Made by a program: the position numbers and the translations under genes
Shown: in pieces, positions 23,905 to 34,288 of the stretch
Layout of the letters: the number at the start of each line of letters is the position of its first letter
How positions within the stretch are numbered: position 1 is the stretch's first letter
The notes under the pieces: generated by a model
The model's database searches: none
Seen by the model: only the letters and a program-made list of their open reading frames with translations
Told to the model about the DNA's origin: nothing
Source: Rhodococcus rhodnii
Lineage (GTDB): Bacteria > Actinomycetota > Actinomycetes > Mycobacteriales > Pseudonocardiaceae
Length of the DNA: 39,096 bases
Assembly: GCA_000720375.1 (NCBI GenBank)
Contig: JOAA01000067.1
Span: forward strand, 1 to 39,096
Reading direction: 5' to 3'

Positions 23905-26109
23905 TTATTCCTCTTCTTCTACTTCCGTCTCTTCTGCCTCTGCGGGCACCAACCAGATGACTCCCTGTGGCGGCAGCTGCAGGATCGCTGAAGCCGGGCG
24001 GCCGTGCCACGGCCTACCCGTCGCCTCGACGTCGCCGTAATTGCCGACGCCTGACCCGCCGTAAACCTGGGCGTCCGTGTTCAGGACCTCACGCCAGTGC
24101 CCGGCCTTGGGCAGCCCCACCCTGTAGTCGTTGTGCGGCATGCCTGCGAAGTTCGCGATGCAGACCACCATGTTGTCGCCGTTGGGGTCCATGCGGATGA
24201 ACGACAACACGTTCCCTGCCGCGTCGTTTGCGTCGATCCACGAGAAGCCCTCGGGGGATACGTCCGCGACGTACATCGCGGGGTTCGTTCGGTAGACGTT
24301 GTTCAGGTCGCCGACGAGCTTCTGGATTCCGGCGTGCAGCGGTGACTCCAGTAGGTGCCAGTCCAGCGAGCGGGCTTCCGACCACTCGTCTACCTGGCCG
24401 AACTCGCCGCCCATGAACAACATCTGCTTGCCTGGGTGGGCCCACATGTACGCGAGCAGCGCGCGCACTCCTGCTGCCTTGTTCCAGTCGTCGCCGGGCA
24501 TTCGGGTCCACAGTGAGCCCTTGCCGTGGACGACCTCGTCGTGCGAAAGGGGGAGGACGTAGTTCTCGCTCCAGGCGTAGACCAATGAAAACGTGATCTC
24601 GTTGTGGTGGTATGACCTGTGCACGGGGTCGTGGTGCAGGTAGTTCAGGGTGTCGTGCATCCAGCCCATGTTCCACTTGAAGCCGAAGCCGAGGCCGCCG
24701 AGATGCGTTGGCCTCGTCACGCCTGGCCATGCCGTCGACTCTTCCGCGATCATCATCGCGCCGGGGTGTCGCCTGTAGACGGTCGCGTTCAGCTCTTGCA
24801 GGAACCGCACCGCGTCCAGGTTCTCGCGGCCGCCGTGCTCGTTCGGCAGCCATTGGCCTTCTTGGCGGGAGTAGTCCAGGTAGAGCATCGATGCGACCGC
24901 GTCAACGCGCAGGCCGTCGATGTGGAATTCCTCCAGCCAGTACAGGGCGTTCGCGACGAGGAAGTTGCGGACTTCGTTACGGCCGAAGTCGAAGACCAGC
25001 GTGCCCCAGTCCGGGTGTTCGCCGCGGCGGGGGTCGGCGTGTTCGTACAGCGGCTGGCCGTCGAAACGGGCCAGTGCCCATGAGTCCTTCGGGAAATGGG
25101 CGGGCACCCAGTCCATGATCACGCCGATGCCGCGGGAGTGCAGGTGGTCGACGAAGTAGCGGAAGTCGTCCGGGCTGCCGAACCGGGACATCGGCGCGTA
25201 GTACGACGTGACTTGGTAGCCCCACGATCCGCTGAACGGATGTTGGGCCACCGGCATCAGCTCCACGTGGGTGAAGCCGAGATCGGTCACGTAGTCAGCC
25301 AGCTGTTCGGCCAGTTCCCGGTAGCCCAGGCCAGGCCGCCATGACCCGAGGTGCACCTCGTATTTGCTCACCGGCCTGCGCCACCAGTCGGTGCGCTCGC
25401 GCTCGGCCACCCACTCGCCGTCCGTCCACTTGTAGTCCGAAGTGGACACGATGGACGCCGTCGCCGGCGGTGGCTCGGCGCTGAAGGCCAGCGGGTCGGC
25501 CTTCTCGTGCCAGTGACCGTCTTTGCCGAGCATGCGGAACTTGTAGCGGGTGCCGGGTGGCAGGCCGGGGACGAACAGCTCCCAGATGCCCGACGAGCCC
25601 AGCGATCGCATGGGGTTGGCCCGGCCGTCCCAGCCGTCGAAGTCGCCGCAAACCCTGACGCCTTGGGCATTCGGTGCCCAGACGGCGAACGACGTGCCGT
25701 CCACGGTTCCCGAGGGCGTGTCGTAGCTACGGACCTGCGCGCCCATGGCCGTCCACAGGCGCTCGTGCCGCCCTTCGGCGATCAGGTGCAGGTCCAGTTC
25801 GCCCAGCGTGGGCAGCCAGCGGTACGGGTCTTCGACCAGTTCGACCTTGTCGCCGTACGCGACCTCGAACAGGTACTCGGTCGGCGTCTGCGGCAACAGC
25901 GCGGCGAACAGGCCCGGCGCCACTTGGTCCAGCTCCTGCTTGAGATCACCGGCCAGGACGGTCACCGAGCTCGCGCCTGGGCGCAACGCGCGCACCACCG
26001 CGCCTGTCGGGTGCGGGTGCATGCCCAGCACCGAATGCGGATCGTGATGTGCGCCGGCGAGCAGGCGGTTGACGTCCTCGGCCGGCGGGGCCGGATCGAG
26101 TGGATTCAC
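23905..26109 (-). CDS. glgB: 1,4-alpha-glucan branching enzyme
   Basis: The 734-residue GH13_9 enzyme makes alpha-1,6 branches in glycogen-like glucan in the cytosol. An N-terminal all-beta domain comes first ([19 protein letters not shown]), then a CBM48 domain ([20 protein letters not shown]), the GH13 barrel and a C-terminal beta domain. The nucleophile is Asp403 ([17 protein letters not shown]), the acid/base lies in AEES (456-457), and [12 protein letters not shown] holds the third catalytic Asp. The start is the GTG at 26109. The tail is a run of Glu residues after WLVPAEA. It is the last gene of the treS-mak cluster on this strand and branches the product of GlgE. Confidence 0.95.
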   Translation of the reverse strand: MNPLDPAPPAEDVNRLLAGAHHDPHSVLGMHPHPTGAVVRALRPGASSVTVLAGDLKQELDQVAPGLFAALLPQTPTEYLFEVAYGDKVELVEDPYRWLPTLGELDLHLIAEGRHERLWTAMGAQVRSYDTPSGTVDGTSFAVWAPNAQGVRVCGDFDGWDGRANPMRSLGSSGIWELFVPGLPPGTRYKFRMLGKDGHWHEKADPLAFSAEPPPATASIVSTSDYKWTDGEWVAERERTDWWRRPVSKYEVHLGSWRPGLGYRELAEQLADYVTDLGFTHVELMPVAQHPFSGSWGYQVTSYYAPMSRFGSPDDFRYFVDHLHSRGIGVIMDWVPAHFPKDSWALARFDGQPLYEHADPRRGEHPDWGTLVFDFGRNEVRNFLVANALYWLEEFHIDGLRVDAVASMLYLDYSRQEGQWLPNEHGGRENLDAVRFLQELNATVYRRHPGAMMIAEESTAWPGVTRPTHLGGLGFGFKWNMGWMHDTLNYLHHDPVHRSYHHNEITFSLVYAWSENYVLPLSHDEVVHGKGSLWTRMPGDDWNKAAGVRALLAYMWAHPGKQMLFMGGEFGQVDEWSEARSLDWHLLESPLHAGIQKLVGDLNNVYRTNPAMYVADVSPEGFSWIDANDAAGNVLSFIRMDPNGDNMVVCIANFAGMPHNDYRVGLPKAGHWREVLNTDAQVYGGSGVGNYGDVEATGRPWHGRPASAILQLPPQGVIWLVPAEAEETEVEEEE

Positions 26110-26161
26110 TCGTATGATCCTAGTGGCCCGGCCGGTCGATCGCAGATCTGCCCGTGATCAC

Positions 26162-26545
26162 CTACGGCGTGTAGGTCTCCGACACACAGGGGAAAGTCGT
26201 GATCGGCGCGGTGCACACGCTGACGGTGACGCTGGTGGGGTTGGCAACGGTGATCGAGAAAGGCTTTCTTCCTTCGTCGACCAGGATCGGTTCGGTGACC
26301 CGGCCGGACGGTGTCGAGATGGTCAGCACGACCTTGGTTCCGCCTGGTCCGCGGTCGATCGCGGTGCCCACGATGGAGCCGCGCGGCCCCCAGGTGATGG
26401 TTCCCTCGGCCCTCTGCGCCACGCAACCGCGCTGACCGCACACCTCGAAGTCCGTGGTGGGTGCGGCCGCCCGGGCGGGTGCTGCCCAGGCCATCCCGGC
26501 GAGCACGACTGCGGTAGTGGTCACGAACGTCGCTCGTAACGGCAT
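26162..26545 (-). CDS. Small secreted protein of unknown function
   Basis: The 127-residue protein has a signal peptide (MPLRATFVTTTAVVLAGMAW, cleavage near ARA at about 26). The mature part has about 100 residues and looks like one beta-sandwich, with four cysteines (VCGQRGC; VSVCTAPITTFPC) that probably form two disulphides. GGAGGGG eight bases before the ATG at 26545 is a strong ribosome-binding site. It sits between mak and glgB on the same strand with gaps of 71 and 52 bases. An exported protein is not expected in a cytosolic glucan pathway. No family is recognised. Confidence 0.75.
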   Translation of the reverse strand: MPLRATFVTTTAVVLAGMAWAAPARAAAPTTDFEVCGQRGCVAQRAEGTITWGPRGSIVGTAIDRGPGGTKVVLTISTPSGRVTEPILVDEGRKPFSITVANPTSVTVSVCTAPITTFPCVSETYTP

Positions 26546-26616
26546 TTTCGATCCCCTCCGGTGAAACAGCTTCGGAAGGGTGAGCGTCCCGCACCAGCCT
26601 TGCAGTTACCTTCCGG

Positions 26617-27975
26617 TCAGGACGCGATCCGGGCGATCGAGGTGAGCGGGATCTGCAGCCAGTCGGGTCGATTGGCTTGCTCGTACGCGACTTCGTAGAC
26701 CGCCTTGTCCAATTCCAAGGCGCGCAACAACACTTCGTGGTCGCGCGGGTCGCCGTTCGGGGAAACCTCCGCGTACCCGTCGCAGAACGCGCCCCGGTTG
26801 CGGTTGGTCCACTCACGGGCGCGCACCGCGAGCTGATGATCTTCTGGTTGCCCGACAAGCAATTGGTGCGCCGCGTAGTCGAACGACCTGAGCATCCCGG
26901 CGACGTCACGCAGCGGCGAGCGGGGCGTGCTGCGCTCGTGCACCGGAGCGGCGGGCTCGCCTTCGAAGTCGATCAACGCCCAGCCGTTCACCGTACGCAG
27001 CACCTGGCCCAGGTGCAGATCGCCATGCACGTGCTGGACCGGCACGCCGCCGTCCGCCGTGCCACGGGCCTCCTCGAACACGCCGCGGATGGCCTCTTCC
27101 TGCGGCGCCAGCGCGGGAACAGTTTCGAGCACGGTGTCCAGCCTGCGGTGCATCGCGTTGACGGCCGCGTCCAGCTCACCCGGCTCGACCGGCCGGGAAT
27201 CCAATGCCCGCGCCAGATCCGCGTGCACGGCCGCCACGGCCGCGCCCAACCGGTGCGCCTCGCCCGCGAAGTCGCCGCCGACCTCGTCGGCGTGCAGGTC
27301 GGCCTCGGCCATCAGGTCACGCACGCTGGTCGTCGCCATTGCCCAGCCGTCCGCCGCGTCGGCGAGGAACTGTTGCAGCATCCCCAAAGTCGGGCGATCA
27401 CCCTCCTCGTCGGAGATCCACCCGAGCGGCTGCGCGATGTGCTCACAGCCGACCGAGTGCAGCGCGCGGTGGATCTGCAGGTCCGGGTTCGGGCCCGCGG
27501 ACAGCTTGCGGAACAGCTTCAGGATGTACTGCTGGCCGTAGATCAACGACGTGTTGCTCTGCTCGGACGTCACCGCGCGGCCACGCAGGCCCTCGTCCAG
27601 GTCCACGTCGGTCTCCCGGTGGAACGCGATCGGGCCTGCCGACTCCTCCTCGGCGATCGCGTCCAGCAGGAATGTCATCAGCTCGGCGTCGGCCGTGGCC
27701 TCGTACCAATGCCTGCCTTCGCTGTCGACCCATACGCCGGACAGGTATTCCGGCGGGTTGTCCCGGCTGCCCAGCAGCAGTTGGTAGATCGACTTGCGGT
27801 CCTCCTGCACGACTTCGACAAGCGCGTGCACCAGCCGCGGATCGTTGTCCAGCAACGTGATCACACGCACCGCTCGGGCCTCGGTGACCGGCCGATCCTT
27901 CCCGCCGAACCACCGCTGTTGGGGCAGCCACTTCGGCAACTCGTCGGCCAGCATCCGCAGAACCGGCTCCGTCAT
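26617..27975 (-). CDS. mak: Maltokinase
   Basis: The 452-residue protein phosphorylates maltose with ATP to maltose 1-phosphate, the GlgE substrate. It has the aminoglycoside-phosphotransferase-like fold. The N-terminal cap has [15 protein letters not shown], conserved in mycobacterial Mak/Pep2. The catalytic loop [12 protein letters not shown] (Asp319) and the metal-binding LIDFEGEP both sit in the C-terminal lobe. All expected residues are present. It starts at ATG 27975, overlapping the treS stop as ATGA. In some actinobacteria treS and mak are fused; here they are separate but coupled. Confidence 0.93.
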   Translation of the reverse strand: MTEPVLRMLADELPKWLPQQRWFGGKDRPVTEARAVRVITLLDNDPRLVHALVEVVQEDRKSIYQLLLGSRDNPPEYLSGVWVDSEGRHWYEATADAELMTFLLDAIAEEESAGPIAFHRETDVDLDEGLRGRAVTSEQSNTSLIYGQQYILKLFRKLSAGPNPDLQIHRALHSVGCEHIAQPLGWISDEEGDRPTLGMLQQFLADAADGWAMATTSVRDLMAEADLHADEVGGDFAGEAHRLGAAVAAVHADLARALDSRPVEPGELDAAVNAMHRRLDTVLETVPALAPQEEAIRGVFEEARGTADGGVPVQHVHGDLHLGQVLRTVNGWALIDFEGEPAAPVHERSTPRSPLRDVAGMLRSFDYAAHQLLVGQPEDHQLAVRAREWTNRNRGAFCDGYAEVSPNGDPRDHEVLLRALELDKAVYEVAYEQANRPDWLQIPLTSIARIAS

Positions 27976-29762
27976 CCCTCGTCCACCGCCATGATCTCGA
28001 ACCAGTAGAAGCCATGCCCCGGCAGCGTGAGCAAGTAGGACAACTCGCCGATCAACGGGAACCGCACCCCGCCGGTCAGCTCGACCGGCTGGCGCCCCTC
28101 GTACTCTGAGAGATCAAGCTCGACCGGCTGCGGGAACCGGGAGAGGTTGTTCACGCAGAGCACGGTGTCGTCCCCATGCCGCCGCAAGTACGCGAGCACG
28201 CTCGGGTTGGACGAACCGAGCTCCTGGAAATCCCCGAGCCCGAACGCGCTGTGTTGCTTGCGGACCTCGATCATCCGACGCGACCAGTGCAGCAGCGACG
28301 ACGTGTTGTTCAGTTGCGACTCTACGTTGATCGCCTGGTATCCGTACACAGGGTCGGCGATCACCGGTAGGTAAATCCGTCCCGGATCGCATTGGGAGAA
28401 GCCGCCATTGCGGTCCGGCGTCCACTGCATCGGCGTGCGCACGGCGTCCCTGTCACCGAGCCAGATGTTGTCTCCCATGCCGATTTCGTCGCCGTAGTAC
28501 AGAACCGGCGAGCCGGGCAGTGACAGCAGCATCGCGGTGAACAGCTCCAGCTGGTTGCGGTCGTTGTCCAGCAGCGGCGCCAGCCGCCTGCGAATCCCGA
28601 TGTTGGCTTTCATCCGCGGGTCCTTGGCGTACTCCGCGTACATGTAGTCGCGTTCCTCGTCGGTGACCATCTCCAGGGTCAGCTCGTCGTGGTTACGCAG
28701 GAAGATCCCCCACTGCGCGCCGGACGGGATCTGCGGGGTCTGGGCGAGGATCTCGGAGATCGGGAACCGCGACTCGCGCCGGACGGCCATGAAGATCCGC
28801 GGCATCAGCGGGAAGTGGAACGCCATGTGGCACTCGTCGCCGCCCACCGCCGGGTCGCCGAAGTACTCGACCACGTCCGACGGCCACTGGTTCGCCTCGG
28901 CCAGCAGCACCCGGCCGGGGTACTCGTCGTCGACGACCTTGCGGCACCGGCGCAGGAACTCGTGCGTGCGCGGCAGGTTCTCGCAGTTGGTGCCCTCTTC
29001 CTCGAACAGATACGGCACGGCGTCCAGCCGGAAGCCGTCGATGCCCAGGTCGAGCCAGAACCGCAGCACCTCGAGCATGGCCTCCTGCACCTCGCCGTTC
29101 TCGTAGTTGAGATCGGGCTGGTGGGAGAAGAACCGGTGCCAGTAGAACTGGCCGCGGACCGGGTCGTACGTCCAGTTCGAGGTCTCGGTGTCGACGAAGA
29201 TGATCCGGGCGTCCGGATAGGCCTCGTTGGTGTCCGACCAGACGTAGTAGTCGCCGTACGGACCCTCCGGGTCGTTGCGGGACGCCTGGAACCACGGGTG
29301 CGCGTCCGAGGTGTGGTTGAGCACCAGGTCGGTGATCACCCGGATGCCACGCCGGTGCGCCTCGTTGAGCAGGTAGACGAAGTCGTCGACGGTGCCGAAC
29401 TCGGGCAGCACCGCGCGGAAGTCGGAGATGTCGTAGCCGCCGTCGCGCAGCGGCGAGGCGTAGAACGGCGGCAGCCAGAGGCAGTCCACCCCGAGCCATG
29501 CCAGATAGTCCATCTTGGACGCGAGGCCGCGCAGGTCGCCGGTGCCGTCCCCATCGGAGTCGGTGAAGGCACGGACCAGAACCTCGTAGAAGACCGCGGT
29601 TTTGAACCAGTCCTGTTCCCGCGGCACCAGTCTCGCCGACCGGAAATCCTCGGCCTGGGGCTCCACCAGGTGACCGTCGGCCATCACGGCCTCACCGGTA
29701 TGCGGGACGCCCTCCAGGCCCAACGCGGAGTCAGGGCGGGGATCTTCCGGCACAGTCGACAC
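27972..29762 (-). CDS. treS: Trehalose synthase (maltose alpha-D-glucosyltransferase)
   Basis: The GH13_16 enzyme interconverts trehalose and maltose. From the GTG at 29762 it has 596 residues. The family start [20 protein letters not shown] is followed by [20 protein letters not shown] and the catalytic Asp247 ([14 protein letters not shown]), Glu289 ([11 protein letters not shown]) and NHDELTLE. A longer start at 29828 and an ATG at 29684 are possible, and the exact N-terminus is uncertain. It overlaps mak by four bases, so maltose made here can be phosphorylated at once. The upstream 150-base spacer to the divergent LRR gene should hold its promoter. Confidence 0.93.
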   Translation of the reverse strand: MSTVPEDPRPDSALGLEGVPHTGEAVMADGHLVEPQAEDFRSARLVPREQDWFKTAVFYEVLVRAFTDSDGDGTGDLRGLASKMDYLAWLGVDCLWLPPFYASPLRDGGYDISDFRAVLPEFGTVDDFVYLLNEAHRRGIRVITDLVLNHTSDAHPWFQASRNDPEGPYGDYYVWSDTNEAYPDARIIFVDTETSNWTYDPVRGQFYWHRFFSHQPDLNYENGEVQEAMLEVLRFWLDLGIDGFRLDAVPYLFEEEGTNCENLPRTHEFLRRCRKVVDDEYPGRVLLAEANQWPSDVVEYFGDPAVGGDECHMAFHFPLMPRIFMAVRRESRFPISEILAQTPQIPSGAQWGIFLRNHDELTLEMVTDEERDYMYAEYAKDPRMKANIGIRRRLAPLLDNDRNQLELFTAMLLSLPGSPVLYYGDEIGMGDNIWLGDRDAVRTPMQWTPDRNGGFSQCDPGRIYLPVIADPVYGYQAINVESQLNNTSSLLHWSRRMIEVRKQHSAFGLGDFQELGSSNPSVLAYLRRHGDDTVLCVNNLSRFPQPVELDLSEYEGRQPVELTGGVRFPLIGELSYLLTLPGHGFYWFEIMAVDEG

Positions 29763-29796
29763 GTTCGCACCACTCGTTCGCTTGAGACCTGACACT

Positions 29797-29812
29797 TTTG
29801 TGGTACCCCAAA
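29797..29812. promoter_or_regulatory. Dyad TTTG-GGTACC-CAAA upstream of treS
   Basis: TTTGTGGTACCCCAAA is a 16-base dyad with one mismatched pair, centred on GGTACC. It lies 35 bases upstream of the preferred treS start, in the spacer to the divergent LRR gene. It may be an operator, but would fall inside the coding sequence if treS began at 29828. Confidence 0.3.
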
Positions 29813-29915
29813 GCGCGACTGTTTGCACAGTGAAAGCCCTGGCGGTGACCGGACTCTAGCTGGTCAACCGCCGAGCGGGCGAACTACGGTACCCGTTGGA
29901 ACAGAAGGGCGTCGG

Positions 29916-30734
29916 ATGAAAGTTCGCAACGGGTACCTGGATCTGTCCAAGGAGCCGGCCTGGCGGGACGAGTTCGCTGAGGTGTTCACCGCACGCGGTG
30001 CGACCGGCGTGCTGCTGTCCGGGGACCACGACGACCTCGGTTTCCTCGCCGGGATCCCCGGTTTGCAGGGGGTGAGCTTCCTGCGGGGGATCAGGGACGC
30101 GTCCGGGGTCGCGGCGGTGCCTGGTTTGCAGGAGCTGAGCCTGCCTGCTGACTACTCTGGACCGCTCGACCTGTCCGGTCTGACCGGACTGGAATCGCTC
30201 TCGATGCCGTACTCACCTGCCGTGGCCAGTCTGCCCGCGCTGACCCGGCTGCGCTCGCTGATGATCTGGTTCTGGCCGAAACGCGTCGGACTGGACGTGC
30301 TCGGGCCGAAGCCCGAACTGACCGAGTTGCGGCTGGAGTTCAAGCGGGGAGTGTCGCTGTCCTCGGCCGCTCTGGCCACGGCGCCGAAACTCCGGAAACT
30401 GTCGCTTTACAACGGCGAGCTGACCGATGTCGACGGTCTGTCCGGTCTCGCCGATATGCGGGAAATGTCGTTCTTCGGCACAAAGATCGGCCGAATCGAT
30501 TTCGTCGCGGGCATGCCACGGCTGTTCTGGCTGTGGCTGGAGAAATGCGGGGACATCGCCGACATCGAGGCGCTGCGCGGGCACACGTCGGTGAAACACC
30601 TGACCCTGACCGGCGTGCAGATCATCAGCGGCGACCTGAGCCCGCTGCTGGACCTTCCCGCCGCGACCGGTATCGGGATACATCCGCGATACCGGCACTA
30701 CAGCCACGAGCTCGACGAAGTCAGCCGCGGTTGA
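29916..30734 (+). CDS. Leucine-rich-repeat protein, cytosolic, unknown function
   Basis: The 272-residue protein begins MKVRNGYLDLSKEPAWRDEF. It consists largely of irregular leucine-rich repeats of about 20-23 residues (LQELSLPADYSGPLDLSGLT; LTGLESLSMPYS; LRKLSLYNGELTDVDGLSGL; VKHLTLTGVQ). There is no signal peptide or membrane helix. Such solenoids usually bind proteins. AGAAGGGC precedes the ATG at 29916. It lies on the opposite strand between treS and glgE, so it interrupts an otherwise minus-strand pathway cluster. No function can be assigned. Confidence 0.8.
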   Translation: MKVRNGYLDLSKEPAWRDEFAEVFTARGATGVLLSGDHDDLGFLAGIPGLQGVSFLRGIRDASGVAAVPGLQELSLPADYSGPLDLSGLTGLESLSMPYSPAVASLPALTRLRSLMIWFWPKRVGLDVLGPKPELTELRLEFKRGVSLSSAALATAPKLRKLSLYNGELTDVDGLSGLADMREMSFFGTKIGRIDFVAGMPRLFWLWLEKCGDIADIEALRGHTSVKHLTLTGVQIISGDLSPLLDLPAATGIGIHPRYRHYSHELDEVSRG

Positions 30735-30739
30735 TCCCC

Positions 30740-32707
30740 CTACCGTTGGACGGAAATGATGTGCGCGACCGCGTGCCACGGTTCGAGCCGGACGTAATTG
30801 GACTGTCCCCAGTCCCATGATTGCCCGGTCACTTCGTCATAAGCGGTGAACCGGTCGTGCCAGCGCATGCCGAGCTCGGGCATGTCCAGCCAGACCGTGG
30901 CCTGCTCGGCCGAGAACGGGTCGAGGCTGAGCACGACGATGACCGTGTCGCCGGACGCTGGGTCCACTTTGGAGTAAGCCAGGATCGCGTCGTTGTCGAC
31001 GTGGTGGAACCGAAGCGTCCGCAGCTGCTGCAGCGCCGGGTGCGCCCGGCGGATCGAGTTCAGCCGGCGCAGCCACGGTTCGAGCGAACGCCCGTCGGCC
31101 AGCGCCTGCTCCCAGTCACGCGGGCGAAGCTGGTACTTCTCCGAGTCGAGGTACTCCTCGCTGCCCTCGCGCACCGGCTCGTGCTCGAACAGCTCGTATC
31201 CGGAGTAGACGCCCCACGTCGGCGAGAAGGTCGCGGCCAGCGCGGCCCGCAGTGCGAACATGCCCGGGCCGCCTTCCTGCAGCGAGGCGTGCAGGATGTC
31301 CGGCGTGTTGACGAACAGGTTCGGCCGGGCCTCGTCGGCGTGCCTGACCAGCTCCTGGCCGAACTCGATCAGCTCCTGCTTGCCGGTGCGCCACGTGAAG
31401 TACGTGTACGACTGGGTGAATCCCAGCCGCGCCAGCCCGTACAGCCGGGCAGGCCGGGTGAAGGCCTCGGACAGGAACAGCACGTCCGGATGGCTCGACT
31501 TGACCTGCGTGATCAGCCAGTGCCAGAAGTCCGGTGGCTTGGTGTGCGGGTTGTCCACTCGGAAGATCCGCACGCCGCTCTCCACCCAGTGCAGGACGAC
31601 ACGAAGAACTTCCGCGTACAGCCCGGCCGGGTCGTTGTCGAAGTTCAGCGGGTAGATGTCCTGGTACTTCTTCGGCGGGTTCTCCGCGTACGCGATCGTC
31701 CCGTCCGGACGCGTGGTGAACCACTCCGGGTGCGACGTGACCCACGGGTGGTCCGGCGCGCACTGCAACGCCAGGTCGAGCGCGACTTCCATGCCCAGCT
31801 CGTGGGTGCGGGCGACGAAGTCTTTGAAGTCGGCGAGCGAGCCCAGCTCCATGTGGACCGCGTCGTGGCCGCCGTCGGACGAGCCGATGGCCCAGACCGA
31901 GCCGACGTCCTCGGGCACCGAGATGACGCTGTTGTTGGGGCCCTTGCGGTTGACTCGGCCGATCGGGTGGATCGGCGGCAGGTAGACCACGTCGAAGCCC
32001 ATCGACGCGATTCGGTCGAGTTCGTTCGCGGCCGTCTCGAACGTGCCGTGCACCGGCTTGCCGGACTCGTCCCAGCCACCGGTCGACCGGGGGAAGAATT
32101 CGTACCATGACCCGAAAAGGGCACGTTTGCGGTCGACCCAGACCCGGATCGTCTTGCCGCGGGTGACCAGTTCCCTGACCGGGTGGCTGGTCATGATCTT
32201 GTGCACGGGCTCGGACAGCGCCTCGGCGATCCGCGCGGGCAGCGGCCGGTCCGTGTCACGCAGCGCCTGCGCGGCCGACGCGAGCAACCGCTTCTCGCCG
32301 TTGCGGTTGGGGCGCCGGGAGACCCGCTCGAGCAAGCGGGCCCCGGACTCCAGGTCGTTCCACAGCTCATCCGGGCCCTGCGCGGCGCCGACCTTGACCT
32401 CGACCGCGTGCTTCCACGTCGACCACGGGTCGCTCCACGCGTCCACGCGGAAGGTCCACAGGCCTTCGGTGTCCGGCACGATCACCGCGACGAACTCGTC
32501 CGGCTCGACCGGATGCGGCTCCATCCGGGTCTGGCGGGCCACCGTGTCGGTCGGCCCGCGCCAGGCGACGGTCGCGGCGACCGCGTCGTGGCCTTCTCGC
32601 CACACCGTCGCCTGGATCGGAACATGTTCTCCGACAACGGCTTTGACCGGGTACCGGCCACAGTCGACAGACGGGGAGACATTGTCGATGCCAAGACGAC
32701 CGCTCAC
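30740..32707 (-). CDS. glgE: Alpha-1,4-glucan:maltose-1-phosphate maltosyltransferase
   Basis: The 655-residue GH13_3 enzyme transfers maltosyl units from maltose 1-phosphate to growing alpha-1,4-glucan. An N-terminal beta domain ([20 protein letters not shown]) is followed by the barrel with [20 protein letters not shown], the nucleophile Asp385 ([14 protein letters not shown]) and Glu414 ([17 protein letters not shown]). The NPHTKP signature is specific to GlgE. The GTG at 32707 is chosen because GAGGAGAG lies six bases upstream. Its upstream same-strand neighbour is the COG3541 gene; the plus-strand LRR gene ends convergently 5 bases away. Confidence 0.95.
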   Translation of the reverse strand: MSGRLGIDNVSPSVDCGRYPVKAVVGEHVPIQATVWREGHDAVAATVAWRGPTDTVARQTRMEPHPVEPDEFVAVIVPDTEGLWTFRVDAWSDPWSTWKHAVEVKVGAAQGPDELWNDLESGARLLERVSRRPNRNGEKRLLASAAQALRDTDRPLPARIAEALSEPVHKIMTSHPVRELVTRGKTIRVWVDRKRALFGSWYEFFPRSTGGWDESGKPVHGTFETAANELDRIASMGFDVVYLPPIHPIGRVNRKGPNNSVISVPEDVGSVWAIGSSDGGHDAVHMELGSLADFKDFVARTHELGMEVALDLALQCAPDHPWVTSHPEWFTTRPDGTIAYAENPPKKYQDIYPLNFDNDPAGLYAEVLRVVLHWVESGVRIFRVDNPHTKPPDFWHWLITQVKSSHPDVLFLSEAFTRPARLYGLARLGFTQSYTYFTWRTGKQELIEFGQELVRHADEARPNLFVNTPDILHASLQEGGPGMFALRAALAATFSPTWGVYSGYELFEHEPVREGSEEYLDSEKYQLRPRDWEQALADGRSLEPWLRRLNSIRRAHPALQQLRTLRFHHVDNDAILAYSKVDPASGDTVIVVLSLDPFSAEQATVWLDMPELGMRWHDRFTAYDEVTGQSWDWGQSNYVRLEPWHAVAHIISVQR

Positions 32708-32760
32708 AGAGGCTCTCCTCAGGTGTGGGGTTCTGCCTCTAGTCTGCCGTGTCTGAGCGC

Positions 32761-33537
32761 TTATCGCGTAATGGGGTTGTCCCACACACGCTGGTAAGCC
32801 TGCTGTAACCACGCGTTCGCCAGATCACGGTCGGGCCGCTCGGGCAAAGGCGAACTGGTGATCAACTTTTCCAGCTTCGCCTCGAGCTCGTCCGCGGCGG
32901 CGAGCGCTTCGTCCTTGGTGTGCTTGCCCTGCCGCAGATCGCGCAGCCAAGTCAGCCACGGCTCGGGGATCGGCAACGTGATCTTGCCGGTCTCCAGCAG
33001 TTCCACACCCTGCACGCCGAGGCGCACCATGTGCATCGCGTACTTGGCGTCGAAGCCGTACTTCTCGATCAGTTCGGGCCGGTTCGTGTGCCGTTTCACG
33101 CCGAGCATGCCCGCGCGCTGCGAGCGCAGATAGCCGATGAAGCGCATGCCTGCCTGACGCGACAGCACGATCTCCGGCTTCGCGCGCAACTCCCGGCCCA
33201 GCTCGTCGATCTCGACGATCTCGTTCTCCGGCACGAACAAGGGCAGCAGGACGGTCGGGTTGCCCTGCAACGCCAGGCGTACCCACTTGCGCAGCGAGTA
33301 CACGATGAGGTCAAGATCGCCAGGCCCGGACCGGTGCCCCTCCGGCTGCGTGCGGAAGATGTACTGCTCGAACCGCTCAAGGCCGATGACGTATTCGGGC
33401 GGTTCGACGCAGATGCCCATTTCGTCACGATCGTCCTGACCTTGGATGGCGGTTCCGTGCACGCCGGAGCCCACCTGCACGCGCAGGATCGTGCTCCGCG
33501 CGGCGATCGCGGCGAACTGCGGACTCGAGTGCTTCAT
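32761..33537 (-). CDS. Predicted nucleotidyltransferase (COG3541, YcgL-like)
   Basis: The 258-residue protein has a pol-beta-type nucleotidyltransferase core near the N-terminus: [20 protein letters not shown] (23-42). Gly-Ser and the acidic cluster Asp35/Asp36/Asp38 are consistent with metal binding. Further conserved parts are [20 protein letters not shown] and [20 protein letters not shown]. Members of COG3541 occur in phages and in scattered bacteria and are thought to act on RNA or nucleotides, but no reaction is established. No Shine-Dalgarno is obvious. The gap to glgE is 53 bases, so cotranscription is possible, though there is no metabolic link. Confidence 0.8.
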   Translation of the reverse strand: MKHSSPQFAAIAARSTILRVQVGSGVHGTAIQGQDDRDEMGICVEPPEYVIGLERFEQYIFRTQPEGHRSGPGDLDLIVYSLRKWVRLALQGNPTVLLPLFVPENEIVEIDELGRELRAKPEIVLSRQAGMRFIGYLRSQRAGMLGVKRHTNRPELIEKYGFDAKYAMHMVRLGVQGVELLETGKITLPIPEPWLTWLRDLRQGKHTKDEALAAADELEAKLEKLITSSPLPERPDRDLANAWLQQAYQRVWDNPITR

Positions 33538-33592
33538 GACATCGATTTGTACCGGTTCACCAGGCGATTCACGTACTGGTTTTCGGTCGTAC

Positions 33593-34225
33593 TCAGGTCA
33601 GCGCGGCCTCGAGCGGGATGGCCACCGGCCGGGGCAGTGGGGCGGTGTTGCCTGCGCGGAACGCCTGAAGCAGATAGGCCACGAACCGGCGAGAGGCCTC
33701 CGCGGTCACCCCTGGTGTGCCACCGTGGATCCCGCTGTTGGCCAGCAGAAGAAGCGTCAGGTCGGACGGGTGGAAGTCGGGACGCAGCATGCCCGCGGCC
33801 TGTGCCCGCGCCACCAGCTCGGCGAGTCCCCGCTCGGCTCGTTCGCGCAGCGCCCTGAACTCCGACACGTGCGGGAACGCCGTGACGAACGCCTTGGAAA
33901 ACCCTCGGTCTTTCGCCTGCATCGCGCACACCTCCTCGACGACCTGGCAGAACGCGTGCCACGGGTCGGGGTCGGCCAGCGCGGTGTCCAGCAGGCCTGC
34001 GCACTCGGTCATCTGCTCGGCGAACGCCGCCGCGACCAGATCCTCCTTGGTCGGGAACCGGCGATAGAGCGTCGCGACACCAAGACCTGCCCGGCGCGCG
34101 ATCTCGCTCATCGGCACGTCCAGCCCTTGCGTCGAGAAGATCTCCCGTGCCGTGTCAAGGATCTTGGCGCGGTTGGCGGCCGCGTCCGTGCGCAAGCGAG
34201 GCAATGTCGTCGACACGTCTCTCAC
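33593..34225 (-). CDS. TetR-family transcriptional regulator
   Basis: The 210-residue protein has an N-terminal helix-turn-helix: ANRAKILDTAREIFSTQGLD, PMSEIARRAGLGVATLYRRF, PTKEDLVAAAF. The C-terminal helical domain (CAMQAKDRGFSKAFVTAFPH to FVAYLLQAFRAG) is of the type common near oxidoreductases in actinobacteria. GTG 34225 and GTG 34216 are both possible starts. It is divergent from the MDR oxidoreductase and very likely represses it. The octamer GAAGTGGA, repeated in the spacer, is the candidate binding site. Confidence 0.9.
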   Translation of the reverse strand: MRDVSTTLPRLRTDAAANRAKILDTAREIFSTQGLDVPMSEIARRAGLGVATLYRRFPTKEDLVAAAFAEQMTECAGLLDTALADPDPWHAFCQVVEEVCAMQAKDRGFSKAFVTAFPHVSEFRALRERAERGLAELVARAQAAGMLRPDFHPSDLTLLLLANSGIHGGTPGVTAEASRRFVAYLLQAFRAGNTAPLPRPVAIPLEAALT

Positions 34226-34288
34226 TTTAGGCGAAGTGGAAGACCCTGTCCGTTTCCGCTGCTAGAAGTGGAGCATGGCTTCCACTTC
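34223..34288. promoter_or_regulatory. Three GAAGTGGA octamers in the TetR/oxidoreductase spacer
   Basis: GAAGTGGA occurs at 34233-34240 and 34265-34272, and inverted (TCCACTTC) at 34281-34288. The last two form a perfect 8-8-8 dyad spanning the ATG of the oxidoreductase gene. The first is part of the dyad CACTT-TAGGCG-AAGTG (34223-34238), which covers the TetR start. Binding there would block both genes. Confidence 0.6.

Noticed and set aside
23538..23991. Open frames across the GGCGCGCC array
   Set aside because: They arise from a 20-23-base tandem repeat, several overlap in different frames, and the translations are low complexity.
26555..26616. Possible hairpin CGGAAGG/CCTTCCG between mak and the small secreted gene
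   Set aside because: Arms are only seven bases with about 30 bases between them; too weak to call as a terminator or attenuator.
33534..33590. Short frame ([19 protein letters not shown]) ending in an ATGA overlap with the COG3541 start
   Set aside because: It lacks a convincing start and ribosome-binding site and is part of a longer out-of-frame shadow of the TetR gene; the overlap may be chance.
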